The notes under the pieces were generated by a model that was not told where the DNA came from, ran no database searches, and saw only the letters and a program-made list of their open reading frames with translations. The position numbers and the translations under genes are program-made. From Poseidonibacter ostreae (GTDB lineage: Bacteria > Campylobacterota > Campylobacteria > Campylobacterales > Arcobacteraceae): DNA of 54,724 bases. The stretch spans positions 1 through 54,724 of the forward strand of contig NZ_WFKJ01000015.1 of assembly GCF_009208075.1 (NCBI RefSeq). The letters run 5' to 3'. Positions 27,999 through 37,563 of this stretch are shown in pieces. Numbering within the stretch: the stretch's first letter is position 1; the number at the start of each line of letters is the position of its first letter.

Positions 27999-29288
27999 TT
28001 AAGATATTTCTTTTACTATTTTTTGAACTACTTTAAAAACATTTTCAACAGAAGTAATAGAAACTCTCTCCTTTTTAGAATGAGGAAACTCAATACTTGG
28101 ACCTATTGAAGCTACTTTAATATTTGGATATTTATCCTTAAATATTGCACATTCTAATCCTGCATGAATTGCTTCAAGTGATGCTTTAGGATTAACTTCT
28201 TTATAGATTTCTAATACTTTATTTGTAAACTCATTTATATCAGGTTTCCATGCTGGATATTTTCCATCTGTAGTAACTTTGAAGTTGTGCACTTCTAGCA
28301 TTTTTATTGTTTCATCTTTTAATTGTGCTAATTCATCATTTGCCATAGACCTAGCGCTTAGTTCAATTTTAATTTCATCTAAACGTGTTTTAATAATTGC
28401 AAGATTAATAGAGTTTTGAACTACACCTAAATCTTTATTTAGACTTCTTACACCATTTTCAAAATTATAAATAAAGTCAATAATTTTATCATCATAGATG
28501 TTTAAGTGTTCACTTTTTGTATCTATTTTTGTAATTGTCATATTTTCATGACTTGCTATTGGTAAATTTTTTGAAGCTATTATTGCTTTTACATTTACTG
28601 GAATTGAGTTTATTCTCTCCCCTCCATTTATATCTAAAAGTTTTGCATTTGCTTTTTTTATTGTTTTTGCAAGAAGTTTGATTCCATTAGGAATATTTTT
28701 ATCAATATCAACTCCAGAATGTCCACCTTGAAGTTTTGAAATACTTATTTCATAAAGGTCCAGATTTTCATCATTTGGAACAATTCTTTTATTAGAATTT
28801 GTTGCAAATATATCAACACCACCTGCACAACCAATACAAATACAAGCTTCTTCTTCACTATCAAGATTTAACATATAAGGAGCTTTTAATTCTAGCGCTA
28901 AGTTATTCGCACCAATTAATCCTATTTCTTCATCTGAAGTAAATAAGTATTCTGCATCAACTCCATCAAGAATTAATTGAATCATATATGCACAACCAAT
29001 TCCATTATCACTTCCAAGTGTAGAATTTTCGGCACTTAAAATATCACCATTTTGTACAATAACTGGAACACAATTATCACTTAAACAAACGATATCATAA
29101 TGTGATTGGAAAGCAAGTTTTGCAGATGAATTTTCTTTTTTTATTAAGATGTTTTTATGATTATCAACAATACATAAAAATCCAGCTTCTTGTGATAGGT
29201 TTTGCATATAAGTGATAAAAGGTTTGTGAGTTCCTGAACATCTAGGAATTGAAGTGATTTCTTTAAATATATCTATTATTTGACTCAA
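27999..29288 (-). CDS. pepD: Aminoacyl-histidine dipeptidase (PepD-type, M20)
   Basis: 429 residues from a TTG at 29288, supported by AAGGAAA a few bases upstream. Two-zinc M20 ligands: H in LAFQSHYDIVCL, D in LGSDNGIGCAY, EE in TSDEEIGLIG, D in LNLDSEEE, and a late His in FPHSKKERVS. The order and the GGHSGVDID segment match PepD/carnosinase-type Xaa-His dipeptidases. It acts in the cytoplasm on dipeptides. Shorter than E. coli PepD by some 50 residues. It follows ccsBA, separated by a hairpin. Confidence 0.88.
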   Translation of the reverse strand: MSQIIDIFKEITSIPRCSGTHKPFITYMQNLSQEAGFLCIVDNHKNILIKKENSSAKLAFQSHYDIVCLSDNCVPVIVQNGDILSAENSTLGSDNGIGCAYMIQLILDGVDAEYLFTSDEEIGLIGANNLALELKAPYMLNLDSEEEACICIGCAGGVDIFATNSNKRIVPNDENLDLYEISISKLQGGHSGVDIDKNIPNGIKLLAKTIKKANAKLLDINGGERINSIPVNVKAIIASKNLPIASHENMTITKIDTKSEHLNIYDDKIIDFIYNFENGVRSLNKDLGVVQNSINLAIIKTRLDEIKIELSARSMANDELAQLKDETIKMLEVHNFKVTTDGKYPAWKPDINEFTNKVLEIYKEVNPKASLEAIHAGLECAIFKDKYPNIKVASIGPSIEFPHSKKERVSITSVENVFKVVQKIVKEIS

Positions 29289-29302
29289 GGGGTTTCCTTT
29301 AT

Positions 29303-29330
29303 AAAAACTAAGAATTTCTTCTTAGTTTTT
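29303..29330 (-). terminator. Terminator after ccsBA
   Basis: 12-bp perfect stem (29303-29314 with 29319-29330), TTTC loop, ending in a run of T on the minus strand. It overlaps the ccsBA stop codon and lies only about 15 bases before the pepD start, so it could also attenuate read-through into pepD. Confidence 0.6.
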
Positions 29331-32111
29331 AACTAGTGGTTTTAAATGTCTATTTTTATAAGCTAAAGCTATTGTAATAACAATAAGTGATACTACATAA
29401 TAAACCCATGTAGGAATTGGAAGAGGGTCTCCTGTAGCATATGAGTGCATTCCTGCAAGGTAGAAGTTAACTCCAAAGTATGTCATTAAAATCGTAGAGA
29501 ACGATAATAATGATGCTGTTGCAAATATAAATGGAGTTGAAAGAGGTTTAACAAATCTTAAGTGTACAACTATTACATACATTACTATTGATACATAAGC
29601 CCAAGTCTCTTTTGGATCCCATCCCCAGTATCTACCCCAAGATTCATTTGCCCAAATACCACCAAGGAAATTTCCAATAGTAATAGCAGCAAGTCCAACA
29701 ATTAATGCAATTTCAATAATTGCAGTAACATGTTTAATTGTTTCATCAATATGAGGTCTGTTTGTTCTAAAAATAAACATAATTAATGTCATAAATCCTA
29801 AGATAGCAGCAAGAGCAAAAAATCCATATGATGCTGTTAAAATTGATACGTGAATTGTTAACCAGTATGATTTTAATACAGGAACTAAGTTCGTGATTTG
29901 TGGATCAATTCCTGTTAAATGTGCAGTAAACATGAATATACCTGCAACAATTACAGCAGCACTTAATGCAAGTAAAGATTTTCTAAAGAACATAATCCCT
30001 GCAAATACAGCTGACCATGAAATATATAGTAAAGTCTCATATGTATCAGACCATGGAGCATGTCCTGAAATAATCCATCTAAATCCCATACCATAAGTGT
30101 GAACAGCAAATATTAAAGAAAGTAATACAAAGAAAACAAATGTAGTTTTCTTAGGTTTAATACTAGGGTTAAATACTACAAAGAATGCAGCAATTAATAT
30201 AATAATTCCTAAGAAAATATAAGCTAGCATAACTTTAGGAAAAATATCAATTTCATTAAACATAATTTCATTATCAATTTCTGCTTGACTTAATACTACT
30301 TTTGAACCAACTTTTTCTTGGTATGTAGCCATCATAGAGATAAAATTATTTGCATCAGTCCATTTATTTTGAATAATTGAGTTAATTAAACCTCTTGTCA
30401 TTGCTTCAACTGCTGTTTTATTTCTACCTTCAAAATCATTCATAGCATCCATTGGTGTATACCATCTATGCTTGATTTTTGCATTGTTTATTTCTTCAGC
30501 TGTTTCAACTTTTGGAAAAACATTAAATAAACTTCCATTAAATACTGCATAAGTAATATTTAATCTTTCATCTATTTTTATAATATCTCTTTCGTAAGTT
30601 CCTCTTTCATTTGGCTTTGATAAAGAAGCTTTTTCTGATTCTTTAGCTAAAAGATACTTACCATCTTTAAATACTTCTGAAAAAGCAATATGTTTTCTAG
30701 ATTTATCAACACCAAGAAAGTTTTTAAGTTTTGGAGTTTTAATCTTAATCATTTTAACATCTCTCCAAATTTCAGGACGAGATAACATACCAAGTACAAC
30801 TTGGTCAGCATTCATACCTAAAAACTCAGTACTTCCACTTAGTTTTTGAACTATTTCTCTATTTAAAGAAGAAACTGGTTTCATTCTTCCTGAAGAACTT
30901 TGTGTTACTAGTCTTGCAAAGTTTTTTGCAGTCTCTGCTGATTCTTCTTTAAAAGTTTTTAAGTACTGAATTGTTTCTTGTGCTTTTGCTTTAAATTGGG
31001 CGTCTGTTTCTTCTGCTTTAAGTGATGTTGCACTAAAAGCAAAGATACATGCAGCAGCTATTGAAGCAATACTTTTAGAATCTACATATTTAGTAAGTTT
31101 TCTAAATCTTGATTTTTTATCAAAGAAGTTTAAGCAAAGTCCTAAAGTTAAAAGGAAGTAACCTAAATATGTTGGCCATTTACCAGGGTCATTATTTACA
31201 GATAATACTGTACCTGTTTCATCTGGGAAATATGAACTTTGGAAAAATAAAAAGTTACCTTCATGCATAGTTTTATTCATAAAAATTCTATAATCATAAG
31301 TATCAGAGTCTTCTTTTATAACAGTAACTTCTGAAGCATATGAAGATGGAGACATACTTCCTGGATATCTATCAAGTTGGAAATCATTTAATTTAATAGC
31401 AAATGGTAAAGTAAGTACTTTTGAACCATACTCTAATGATACAGTTACATCACCAAATTGTAAGTCTCTTTCTAAACCTTTTTGGCTTCTTCTTCCTGGT
31501 AGTTTTATTTCTTGTGTTTCTCCGTTAATTGTTACATCAAGAGTAAGCATACCCATTTTAGCATTACCTTTTTTTGCTAAAAAGTAATTTTTGTATAAAA
31601 CATTAACTTCATTTTCACCAAAAGCAATAGTATGGTCAAAATTATTATAGAATTTTTCCACACTAATTGCAAAGTCTGAATTTTCTGATAATGCTGCGAA
31701 TTCCATTTGGTACTCTTTAAAGTACTTTTTATCGCCATCTTTGATTGTTACTTGTAAATAAGGCTCTAGAGAAATCATTCTGTTTTCTGTAGTACCTTCT
31801 TTAATTTGCATAATACCTTCATATCCTACATATCTTGTAACTCCTGCACCTATTAAAATAACTACAAATGAAAGATGAAATATAAATCTTGGAGTATTTT
31901 TCCACATCTTATATTTAAAAATAATACCTGCTAAATTAATAGTTGTAAGTACTAATATTGTTTCGTACCAAATATTATTATAAACTAATACTCTAGCTGA
32001 TGAAGTACCAAAATCATTTTCAATAAAGGTAGCATAACCAGCTCCAATTGCTAAAATAGCAAGTAAAATTAATGTAGTCTTAAAAGAGAATAAGACGCTT
32101 GAAATTTTCAA
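29322..32111 (-). CDS. ccsBA: Fused ResB-CcsA cytochrome c biogenesis protein
   Basis: 929 residues. The N-terminal ResB part has four membrane helices (about 8-28, 45-62, 70-95 and one near 315) with a large periplasmic domain between. A middle periplasmic region (about 365-630) follows, and then the CcsA/CcmC part (about 640-925) with eight or so helices. The haem-handling WWD motif WGRYWGWDPKETWAYV is at about 833-848. It exports haem and attaches it to CxxCH motifs of c-type cytochromes (system II). The single-chain form is typical of Campylobacterota. Minus strand, preceding pepD. Confidence 0.93.
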   Translation of the reverse strand: MKISSVLFSFKTTLILLAILAIGAGYATFIENDFGTSSARVLVYNNIWYETILVLTTINLAGIIFKYKMWKNTPRFIFHLSFVVILIGAGVTRYVGYEGIMQIKEGTTENRMISLEPYLQVTIKDGDKKYFKEYQMEFAALSENSDFAISVEKFYNNFDHTIAFGENEVNVLYKNYFLAKKGNAKMGMLTLDVTINGETQEIKLPGRRSQKGLERDLQFGDVTVSLEYGSKVLTLPFAIKLNDFQLDRYPGSMSPSSYASEVTVIKEDSDTYDYRIFMNKTMHEGNFLFFQSSYFPDETGTVLSVNNDPGKWPTYLGYFLLTLGLCLNFFDKKSRFRKLTKYVDSKSIASIAAACIFAFSATSLKAEETDAQFKAKAQETIQYLKTFKEESAETAKNFARLVTQSSSGRMKPVSSLNREIVQKLSGSTEFLGMNADQVVLGMLSRPEIWRDVKMIKIKTPKLKNFLGVDKSRKHIAFSEVFKDGKYLLAKESEKASLSKPNERGTYERDIIKIDERLNITYAVFNGSLFNVFPKVETAEEINNAKIKHRWYTPMDAMNDFEGRNKTAVEAMTRGLINSIIQNKWTDANNFISMMATYQEKVGSKVVLSQAEIDNEIMFNEIDIFPKVMLAYIFLGIIILIAAFFVVFNPSIKPKKTTFVFFVLLSLIFAVHTYGMGFRWIISGHAPWSDTYETLLYISWSAVFAGIMFFRKSLLALSAAVIVAGIFMFTAHLTGIDPQITNLVPVLKSYWLTIHVSILTASYGFFALAAILGFMTLIMFIFRTNRPHIDETIKHVTAIIEIALIVGLAAITIGNFLGGIWANESWGRYWGWDPKETWAYVSIVMYVIVVHLRFVKPLSTPFIFATASLLSFSTILMTYFGVNFYLAGMHSYATGDPLPIPTWVYYVVSLIVITIALAYKNRHLKPLVKN

Positions 32112-32269
32112 TAAAAATCCTTTTTAAATAATTGTCTAATTATATTCATAAGTGGTTAACTAATCGTTAACAATGAACCATTTATTTAATATTTGTGATA
32201 AAAAAAGAATTATAGCAAAAGAAGAGTTTGATTCTTATTGATTTAAGATAACATTTTATTAAAAATACT

Positions 32270-32275
32270 TATAAT
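32270..32275 (+). promoter_or_regulatory. -10 element of cmoB, implying a leaderless transcript
   Basis: TATAAT ends 5 bases before the ATG at 32281. No ribosome site precedes that ATG. If this -10 is used, transcription would start at or within a few bases of the start codon. Confidence 0.45.
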
Positions 32276-32280
32276 TGCGC

Positions 32281-33198
32281 ATGGATTTAATAACATTACA
32301 AAAAAAGAAAGAAGATTGCAGAACTTGGAAGAATGTAGAACCTTGGTATACAAAAATTCAAGAAGTTGCAAAGAAAATAAATATTGATAATTTATCAATT
32401 GATTATGGTGATTGGTTTAGTGTTGGGAAAAAAGAAGATTTAAGTACTGAACAATTTGAATTACTAGAACAAGCGGCTAAAATACTGATTCCTTGGAGAA
32501 AAGGACCTTTTAATCTTTTTGGAATTGAAATTGATAGTGAATGGCAAAGTAATATTAAATATAATTTAATCAGACCTCATTTTAATTTAAAAGATAAAGT
32601 TGTTGCCGATATTGGTTGTAACAATGGATATTATATGTTTAGAATGCTTGAAGATAAACCAAAAAAATTAATTGGTTTTGATCCTGCACCTTTAACATTA
32701 CATCAATTTGAATTTGTAAATCATTTCGTAAAATCAGATATTACATATGAAATGTTAGGAGTAGAGCACTTAGAATTTTATAATCATAAATTTGATTTTA
32801 TTTTCATGTTAGGTGTTTTATATCATAGAGCTGACCCAGTTGGAACTTTAAAATCACTTGCAAGGGGACTAAACTCTAAGGGTGAAATTTTAATTGATAC
32901 TTTTATGATAGATGGTGAAGATGAGATTTGTTTAACGCCAAATAAAAGGTATTCTAAAATTCCTAATATTTATTTCATACCTACAATACCAGCTTTAACA
33001 AATTGGTTAACTAGAGCAGGGTTTGAGAATATTGAAGTAATTGCAGTTACAACTACAACTAGTGAAGAGCAAAGAAAAACACCTTGGTCATTTGATCAAA
33101 GTTTAGAAGATTTTTTAGATGAAAATGATAAGACTAAAACAGTTGAGGGGTATCCAGCTCCTAAAAGAGTATATATGAAAGCTAGAAAGATACAATAG
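32281..33198 (+). CDS. cmoB: tRNA U34 carboxymethyltransferase
   Basis: 305 residues from the ATG at 32281; an in-frame TTG six bases earlier lies inside the -10 element and is rejected. Family landmarks: RKGPFNLFGIEIDSEWQSN, the SAM-binding VVADIGCNNGYYMFRML, FDPAPLTLHQFEF, MLGVLYHRADPVGTLKSL and a C-terminal TPWSFDQSLEDFLDEND with YPAPKRVYMKA. CmoB uses carboxy-SAM to make 5-carboxymethoxyuridine at the tRNA wobble position. The CmoA partner is not in the window. Convergent with the degenerate GGDEF genes. Confidence 0.94.
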   Translation: MDLITLQKKKEDCRTWKNVEPWYTKIQEVAKKINIDNLSIDYGDWFSVGKKEDLSTEQFELLEQAAKILIPWRKGPFNLFGIEIDSEWQSNIKYNLIRPHFNLKDKVVADIGCNNGYYMFRMLEDKPKKLIGFDPAPLTLHQFEFVNHFVKSDITYEMLGVEHLEFYNHKFDFIFMLGVLYHRADPVGTLKSLARGLNSKGEILIDTFMIDGEDEICLTPNKRYSKIPNIYFIPTIPALTNWLTRAGFENIEVIAVTTTTSEEQRKTPWSFDQSLEDFLDENDKTKTVEGYPAPKRVYMKARKIQ

Positions 33199-33223
33199 AT
33201 TTAAAATAAATCTATTGTATCTT
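33187..33223. terminator. Convergent bidirectional terminator covering two stop codons
   Basis: 17-bp perfect stem (33187-33203 with 33207-33223), AAA loop. The stem contains the cmoB stop on one strand and the stop of the GGDEF-like gene on the other, so the two 3' ends are fused into one hairpin. Confidence 0.7.
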
Positions 33224-34175
33224 CTTCTGTTAAATCAGAAAATTTAAATAATTGGCTTCTGCCTTTATTTTTTGCTTCATAAAGTGCAATATCTGCATTT
33301 TTTATTGAATCAGTAATATTTCCATCAGAATTAACATCAAGTTTTTCAAAACCAATACATGTAGTTTTTAATAATGTTTGTTCATTCTCTTCATCTACTA
33401 ATATTTTTTTAGTTGAGAAATCTTTTATAATTCTTTGAGCTGTATCAATTGCCTCAAATTCAGAAGAATTACTTAATATTGTAACTAAAAACTCATCTGC
33501 ATTAAGTCTTGCTACCATATCAAATTCATTTATATTTGAGTGAATAACTTTGGCTAACTCAATTAGTACTTTATCCCCAGCATCATAATCAAATTCATCA
33601 ATTACAGCTTTAAAGTGATCAACACCAACCATAAAGAAGTATATTTCATTCTCTTTATTTTTCGTTAAATTAAGATGTTTTGTAAGATTCTCAATTAGAT
33701 AGTTTCTATTATAAACTTTTGTTACAGAATCTAAAGAAGAAGATTCTATAAAGTTTTTCTTCATTATTCCATTTTGAATTATTGGAGAAATTTGAAAAAA
33801 TGCTGCTTCAATAGTACTATATTTTGATTGTATTACTTGAAAATGTACATTTGATGTAGCATTAAAAGATACTGTAGCATTTAAATTTGTATGTGTGTTT
33901 ATAATAAAAAAACAAGAATAATCATCATCTAAATAAAAGTCTTCACCTTTTACTAAAATCTCTTCTCTTGAATTTGTATTAATATCAAATAATGCAAAAA
34001 CTACATTATCAATACTGAATTCATTATTTAACCAAGTATAAATATCATCAGCCATTTGATTGATATTTGTTGCATATTGTAGTTGTTCATATAAACTAAA
34101 TATACTTTTAAGGGCTAAAAAGTCATTTTCGTTATCTGCAGATGACTTAATTAAGTCTAAAATATTATTTTTCAA
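33201..34175 (-). CDS. Degenerate GGDEF protein (NADEF) with GAF-like domain
   Basis: 324 residues. The N-terminal half (about 20-140) resembles a GAF-type sensor. The GGDEF domain (about 145-312) keeps DSVTKVYNRNYL, VGVDHFKAVIDEF and the C-terminal ADIALYEAKNKGRSQLF. The active-site loop reads NADEF (225-229) instead of GGDEF. Both glycines that contact GTP are replaced, so diguanylate cyclase activity is unlikely; it may bind a nucleotide or a partner. A paralogue (SEDEF) lies immediately upstream on the same strand. Confidence 0.8.
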   Translation of the reverse strand: MKNNILDLIKSSADNENDFLALKSIFSLYEQLQYATNINQMADDIYTWLNNEFSIDNVVFALFDINTNSREEILVKGEDFYLDDDYSCFFIINTHTNLNATVSFNATSNVHFQVIQSKYSTIEAAFFQISPIIQNGIMKKNFIESSSLDSVTKVYNRNYLIENLTKHLNLTKNKENEIYFFMVGVDHFKAVIDEFDYDAGDKVLIELAKVIHSNINEFDMVARLNADEFLVTILSNSSEFEAIDTAQRIIKDFSTKKILVDEENEQTLLKTTCIGFEKLDVNSDGNITDSIKNADIALYEAKNKGRSQLFKFSDLTEEDTIDLF

Positions 34176-34185
34176 AATTTACCAC

Positions 34186-35091
34186 CTAAAAAAAATCAAT
34201 TGTATTTGCACTCTCTTCACTATACTTGTAAGATTTGCTTCTACCCATATTTCTTGCTTCATATAAAGCAATATCAGCTCTTTTTATCGCATCATCGACA
34301 TTTGTTGCATCATCCGGATAAATAGACATACCTACACAAATAGTTTTCTTAAGAGTTTGACTTGTCTCTTCATTAACTAAAACTTTTCTTGTAGAAAAAT
34401 TATTAATTAGTTTATCTGTAACTATTGTAGCATTATTTTCATTAATTACATTCAAAAGAATAACTAAAAACTCATCTTCTGACATTTTAATTACTATATC
34501 TGATATTCTAATACTCTCTTTTAGTGTTGAAGTTAACTCAACTAAGACTTTATCTCCAATAGTATAATCAAACTCATCAACAACTGCTTTAAATTGATCA
34601 ATACCTATTTTTAAAAATCCAACTTTCTTTTGTTCTCTATTTGATATATTTAAAATATTATCTACATATACATCTAAATAAGATCTATTAAAAGCGCCTG
34701 TCACAGAATCTACTATTGATAGCTCATGAATAGATTTTTCTAAATATTTATTATATAAAGAAGATGAGAAAAACTCTAAAGTAAGTTTTAATTTCGGTAA
34801 ATTTTGAACTACAAAATCATTATCTTCTTTTGTTTTTGAATAAGTTAAAAAATATATTTGTGTAGTTTCATTTTCAATATATTTTAAGCTATTTAAAAAG
34901 TCATCATATATAATTTCATCTGATTTATATAAAGTTTCTGTATTATCAATCGTTTTTAGTAATATCTCAATTTGAGAGATATTATACTCTTTTTGTAAAT
35001 ATTTAAAAATCGATAAATAGATATCTTCTAATCTATTTAATAGTTTTAATTCTTCATTTTTTTTAATTATATTTTCACAAGTTTGATTCAA
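34186..35091 (-). CDS. Degenerate GGDEF protein (SEDEF), paralogue of the adjacent gene
   Basis: 301 residues with a helical/GAF-like N-terminal half and a GGDEF-fold C-terminal half (about 125-295), including DSVTGAFNRSYL, IGIDQFKAVVDEFDYTIGDKVL and ADIALYEARNMGRS. The signature loop is SEDEF at 204-208, with the second glycine replaced by Glu, so cyclase activity is doubtful. It shares the rare HFKAV/QFKAVxDEFDY and STRKxLVxEE segments with its neighbour, so the two arose by tandem duplication. It is separated from the neighbour by 10 bases and from the MBL gene by 10 bases, probably one operon. Confidence 0.8.
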   Translation of the reverse strand: MNQTCENIIKKNEELKLLNRLEDIYLSIFKYLQKEYNISQIEILLKTIDNTETLYKSDEIIYDDFLNSLKYIENETTQIYFLTYSKTKEDNDFVVQNLPKLKLTLEFFSSSLYNKYLEKSIHELSIVDSVTGAFNRSYLDVYVDNILNISNREQKKVGFLKIGIDQFKAVVDEFDYTIGDKVLVELTSTLKESIRISDIVIKMSEDEFLVILLNVINENNATIVTDKLINNFSTRKVLVNEETSQTLKKTICVGMSIYPDDATNVDDAIKRADIALYEARNMGRSKSYKYSEESANTIDFF

Positions 35092-35101
35092 ATTTAGCCC
35101 T

Positions 35102-35695
35102 TTATATACTAGCTTCCCACTGTCTTAATGTAGGTATTTCACTTCTTAATGTAGTTTTATCACCATGTCCTGGATAGATATGAAAATCATCACTCCATGT
35201 TAAAACTTTTTTTATACTTTGTTTCATTTCTAAAGCATTTGAGGCTGGAAAATCAAATCTTCCAATAGTCCCTTTAAAGATAAAATCACCTGTAAAAAGA
35301 TGCTCATCTATTTGTATTGCAGAACACCCTGGTGTATGACCTGGAAAATGATGGAATTTTATTTTTATTCCCTCAAGTTCAATCTCTTCATCTGGCTGTA
35401 TAAGTACATCAGCAGTTGAGGGTGTCATACCTAGTCCATATGGATCTTTTTCTAACATAAAGTTATCATCTTTTGGCGTATAAATTTTTAAATTATATTC
35501 TTTTTGCACAGCTGTATTAGACCATACATGATCAAAGTGTCCATGAGTGTTTAATATTGCTATTGGGTTTTTTACTTGAGTTTTTATCCATCTTAGGGAA
35601 TCAACACCTGGGTCAATTATTAAATCTTTACCATCAATTGTTGCAATATAACAATTTGTTTGATAATCACCCATTGCTTGTACTTTTATATCCAT
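35102..35695 (-). CDS. MBL-fold metallo-hydrolase, glyoxalase II-like
   Basis: 197 residues. The metallo-beta-lactamase motif THGHFDHVW supplies HxHxDH; later ligands are H in FPGHTPG, D in TGDFIFKGTIGRFDF and H in YPGHGDKTTL. The layout matches short YcbL/GloB-like hydrolases without the glutathione-binding C-terminal extension, so a thioester hydrolase role is possible but the substrate is unknown. First gene of a run with the two GGDEF-like genes. Confidence 0.87.
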   Translation of the reverse strand: MDIKVQAMGDYQTNCYIATIDGKDLIIDPGVDSLRWIKTQVKNPIAILNTHGHFDHVWSNTAVQKEYNLKIYTPKDDNFMLEKDPYGLGMTPSTADVLIQPDEEIELEGIKIKFHHFPGHTPGCSAIQIDEHLFTGDFIFKGTIGRFDFPASNALEMKQSIKKVLTWSDDFHIYPGHGDKTTLRSEIPTLRQWEASI

Positions 35696-35748
35696 TTTAA
35701 ACCTTAGTTTGCTAAAATTGTTAAATTATATCAAGAAAGAGGTTACGA

Positions 35749-36567
35749 ATGGATTATTTTAATACACTTGAAGATGTTTTATTAACAAGTGAACCAAAAG
35801 ATAAAATAAATAAGTTTAACAAATTTTATAAAAACTTTTTAAATAACGAATATACGTTTAATGATTCATATATACCTTGTGACTTAAAAGAGCCATCTTA
35901 TGGTACTTTTTTAGAGATTGTAAAACCAACATCATTACCAAAAATAAAGAATTTTAATACAAATGAAGGTAAAAAATATTTAGTACATACAATTTTACAC
36001 ATTGAATATTCTGCAATAGATTTAGCACTTGATGCAGCATTGAGATTTAAAGGTTTACCAATAAAATATTATCAAGATTGGTTAGAAGTTGCTAGTGATG
36101 AGATAAGACATTTTTTGATGTTAGAGAAGTTATTAAATGAATTAGATGGAAAATATGGTGATTTTCCTGTACATAAAAACTTATTTGAAGCATTACAAGA
36201 TACACCTACCTTTTTACGAAGAATGGCAGCAGTTCCTAGATACTTAGAAGCAAATGGTTTAGATCAAAATCCAAAAATTATGGAAAAACTAAAATCTAAT
36301 AATGATCCTTTTAATAGAAAAATATTAAAAGTTTTAGAGATTATCTTAGAAGAAGAGGTTGATCATGTAAGAAAAGGTGATGTTTGGTACAAATATGCCT
36401 GCGATTTAGAAAACTTAGATTATGATTCTACTTATTTAGAGATTATTGAAGATGTATTTCCAGGTTCAACAAAAAGAAAAATGGATTTAAATTTTGAAGC
36501 TAGAAAAGAAGCTGGGTTTTCTTGTGATGTTTTAAAAATACTATCTAAAAAAGATGATTGTAAATAA
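35749..36567 (+). CDS. DUF455 family ferritin-like protein
   Basis: 272 residues. It has the DUF455/MiaE-like di-iron pattern: HIEYSAIDLALDAALRF at about 84-100, ASDEIRHFLMLEKLL at about 119-133, and EIILEEEVDHVRKGD at about 197-211, giving the E/EXXH pairs of a four-helix ferritin-like fold. The substrate of this family is not established. AAGAGG ribosome site. It is followed after 15 bases by an unknown gene. Confidence 0.87.
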   Translation: MDYFNTLEDVLLTSEPKDKINKFNKFYKNFLNNEYTFNDSYIPCDLKEPSYGTFLEIVKPTSLPKIKNFNTNEGKKYLVHTILHIEYSAIDLALDAALRFKGLPIKYYQDWLEVASDEIRHFLMLEKLLNELDGKYGDFPVHKNLFEALQDTPTFLRRMAAVPRYLEANGLDQNPKIMEKLKSNNDPFNRKILKVLEIILEEEVDHVRKGDVWYKYACDLENLDYDSTYLEIIEDVFPGSTKRKMDLNFEARKEAGFSCDVLKILSKKDDCK

Positions 36568-36582
36568 TTTAAAGGTATTAAA

Positions 36583-37254
36583 ATGATTACATCTACAATA
36601 AATGAAGTTTTATTAAAAAATGAACTTAAAGAATCAGAATCATTACTTAAATCAAAAGGCTTTTTAGATTCTTTAGTTTCTGCTTCTAAAATAGAAAATA
36701 TTAATATTCCAAAAACTGATTCTTTAACATATGATAATATTAAAGGTATCACTTTAGAAGAAATAGAAAAAATTTTTGTAGATGATGAAGATAAAATAAT
36801 GGCTAAAAATCTAAGAATTGCAACACTATTTACTGAAGATAGAATATTGGGACAAGCTTTATTTAATACTGTTTTAGGACAAACTTTTGATTTAGGATAC
36901 TCTTATCTTTTTGATAGATATGAAGATAAAAATAGCTTTCTTAATTCCTCTTCTTCAAACTCTTTAGCAGATTTATTACAAAGTTCTATTTCAAAAAAAA
37001 TAGATAATAATGATAAAAAAGTCACAGATGTAATTTCTCAAGATAGATTAGATGAAATATTAACTTCTGTTAATTCATTTGATTTTTTAAGCGCTTTATC
37101 TACTACAACAAAAGATGAATATGGAAGATATAAAAAAGAAGATGAGAATAACTACTCTTTTTTATATAACGATTATGCTCTTCAGTATGAACAGTTAAAA
37201 TCCAAATATGAAGAGCTTGATAATATTAATAAAAATTTAATAAAGCAGTTTTAA
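36583..37254 (+). CDS. Hypothetical protein with C-terminal coiled coil
   Basis: 223 residues, acidic and serine/asparagine-rich, no membrane helix. It begins MITSTINEVLLKNELKESES, has a predicted helix ALFNTVLGQTFDLGYSYLF in the middle, a low-complexity NSSSSNSLADLL, and ends in a coiled coil YALQYEQLKSKYEELDNIN. I do not recognise the family. It follows DUF455 by 15 bases with an AAAGG site, so it is probably co-transcribed. Layout resembles small surface- or flagellum-associated proteins of this group, but that is only an impression. Confidence 0.6.
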   Translation: MITSTINEVLLKNELKESESLLKSKGFLDSLVSASKIENINIPKTDSLTYDNIKGITLEEIEKIFVDDEDKIMAKNLRIATLFTEDRILGQALFNTVLGQTFDLGYSYLFDRYEDKNSFLNSSSSNSLADLLQSSISKKIDNNDKKVTDVISQDRLDEILTSVNSFDFLSALSTTTKDEYGRYKKEDENNYSFLYNDYALQYEQLKSKYEELDNINKNLIKQF

Positions 37255-37563
37255 AACTCTAAAATTAAACTACAAATTGATGTCTTTTTTGTTCTTCTTA
37301 TTCTAAATAATTTTAACAAATAATTAAGTAGATATTCATTTAAATAGAAAATATTTTTTTAAGTTGATAAAAATAACTAAATATTTATAATTAAACTTGA
37401 AATATTTCCTTTCAATTATAAATCCAGTTCTCCTACTTTTAGGTTCTGTGTCTATTATAGATATTTTGTTTTAGTATAAGTATATATCTAAAATAAAAAT
37501 ATAAACTTAATAATATTAAATAATTATTTTGTTAAAATAAAGAAATAATTATTTGGAGTAAAT
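37255..37563. other. Gene-free AT-rich interval
   Basis: 309 bases without a credible frame. It holds an imperfect long inverted repeat around 37455-37502 and two identical 12-bp palindromes AAATAATTATTT at 37518-37529 and 37543-37554, 25 bp apart, just before the lipoprotein gene. These could be an operator pair spaced about two and a half helical turns apart. Confidence 0.5.

Noticed and set aside
29322-32111. CcsBA as an accidental gene fusion
   Set aside because: The single-chain ResB-CcsA form with this length is normal in Campylobacterota.
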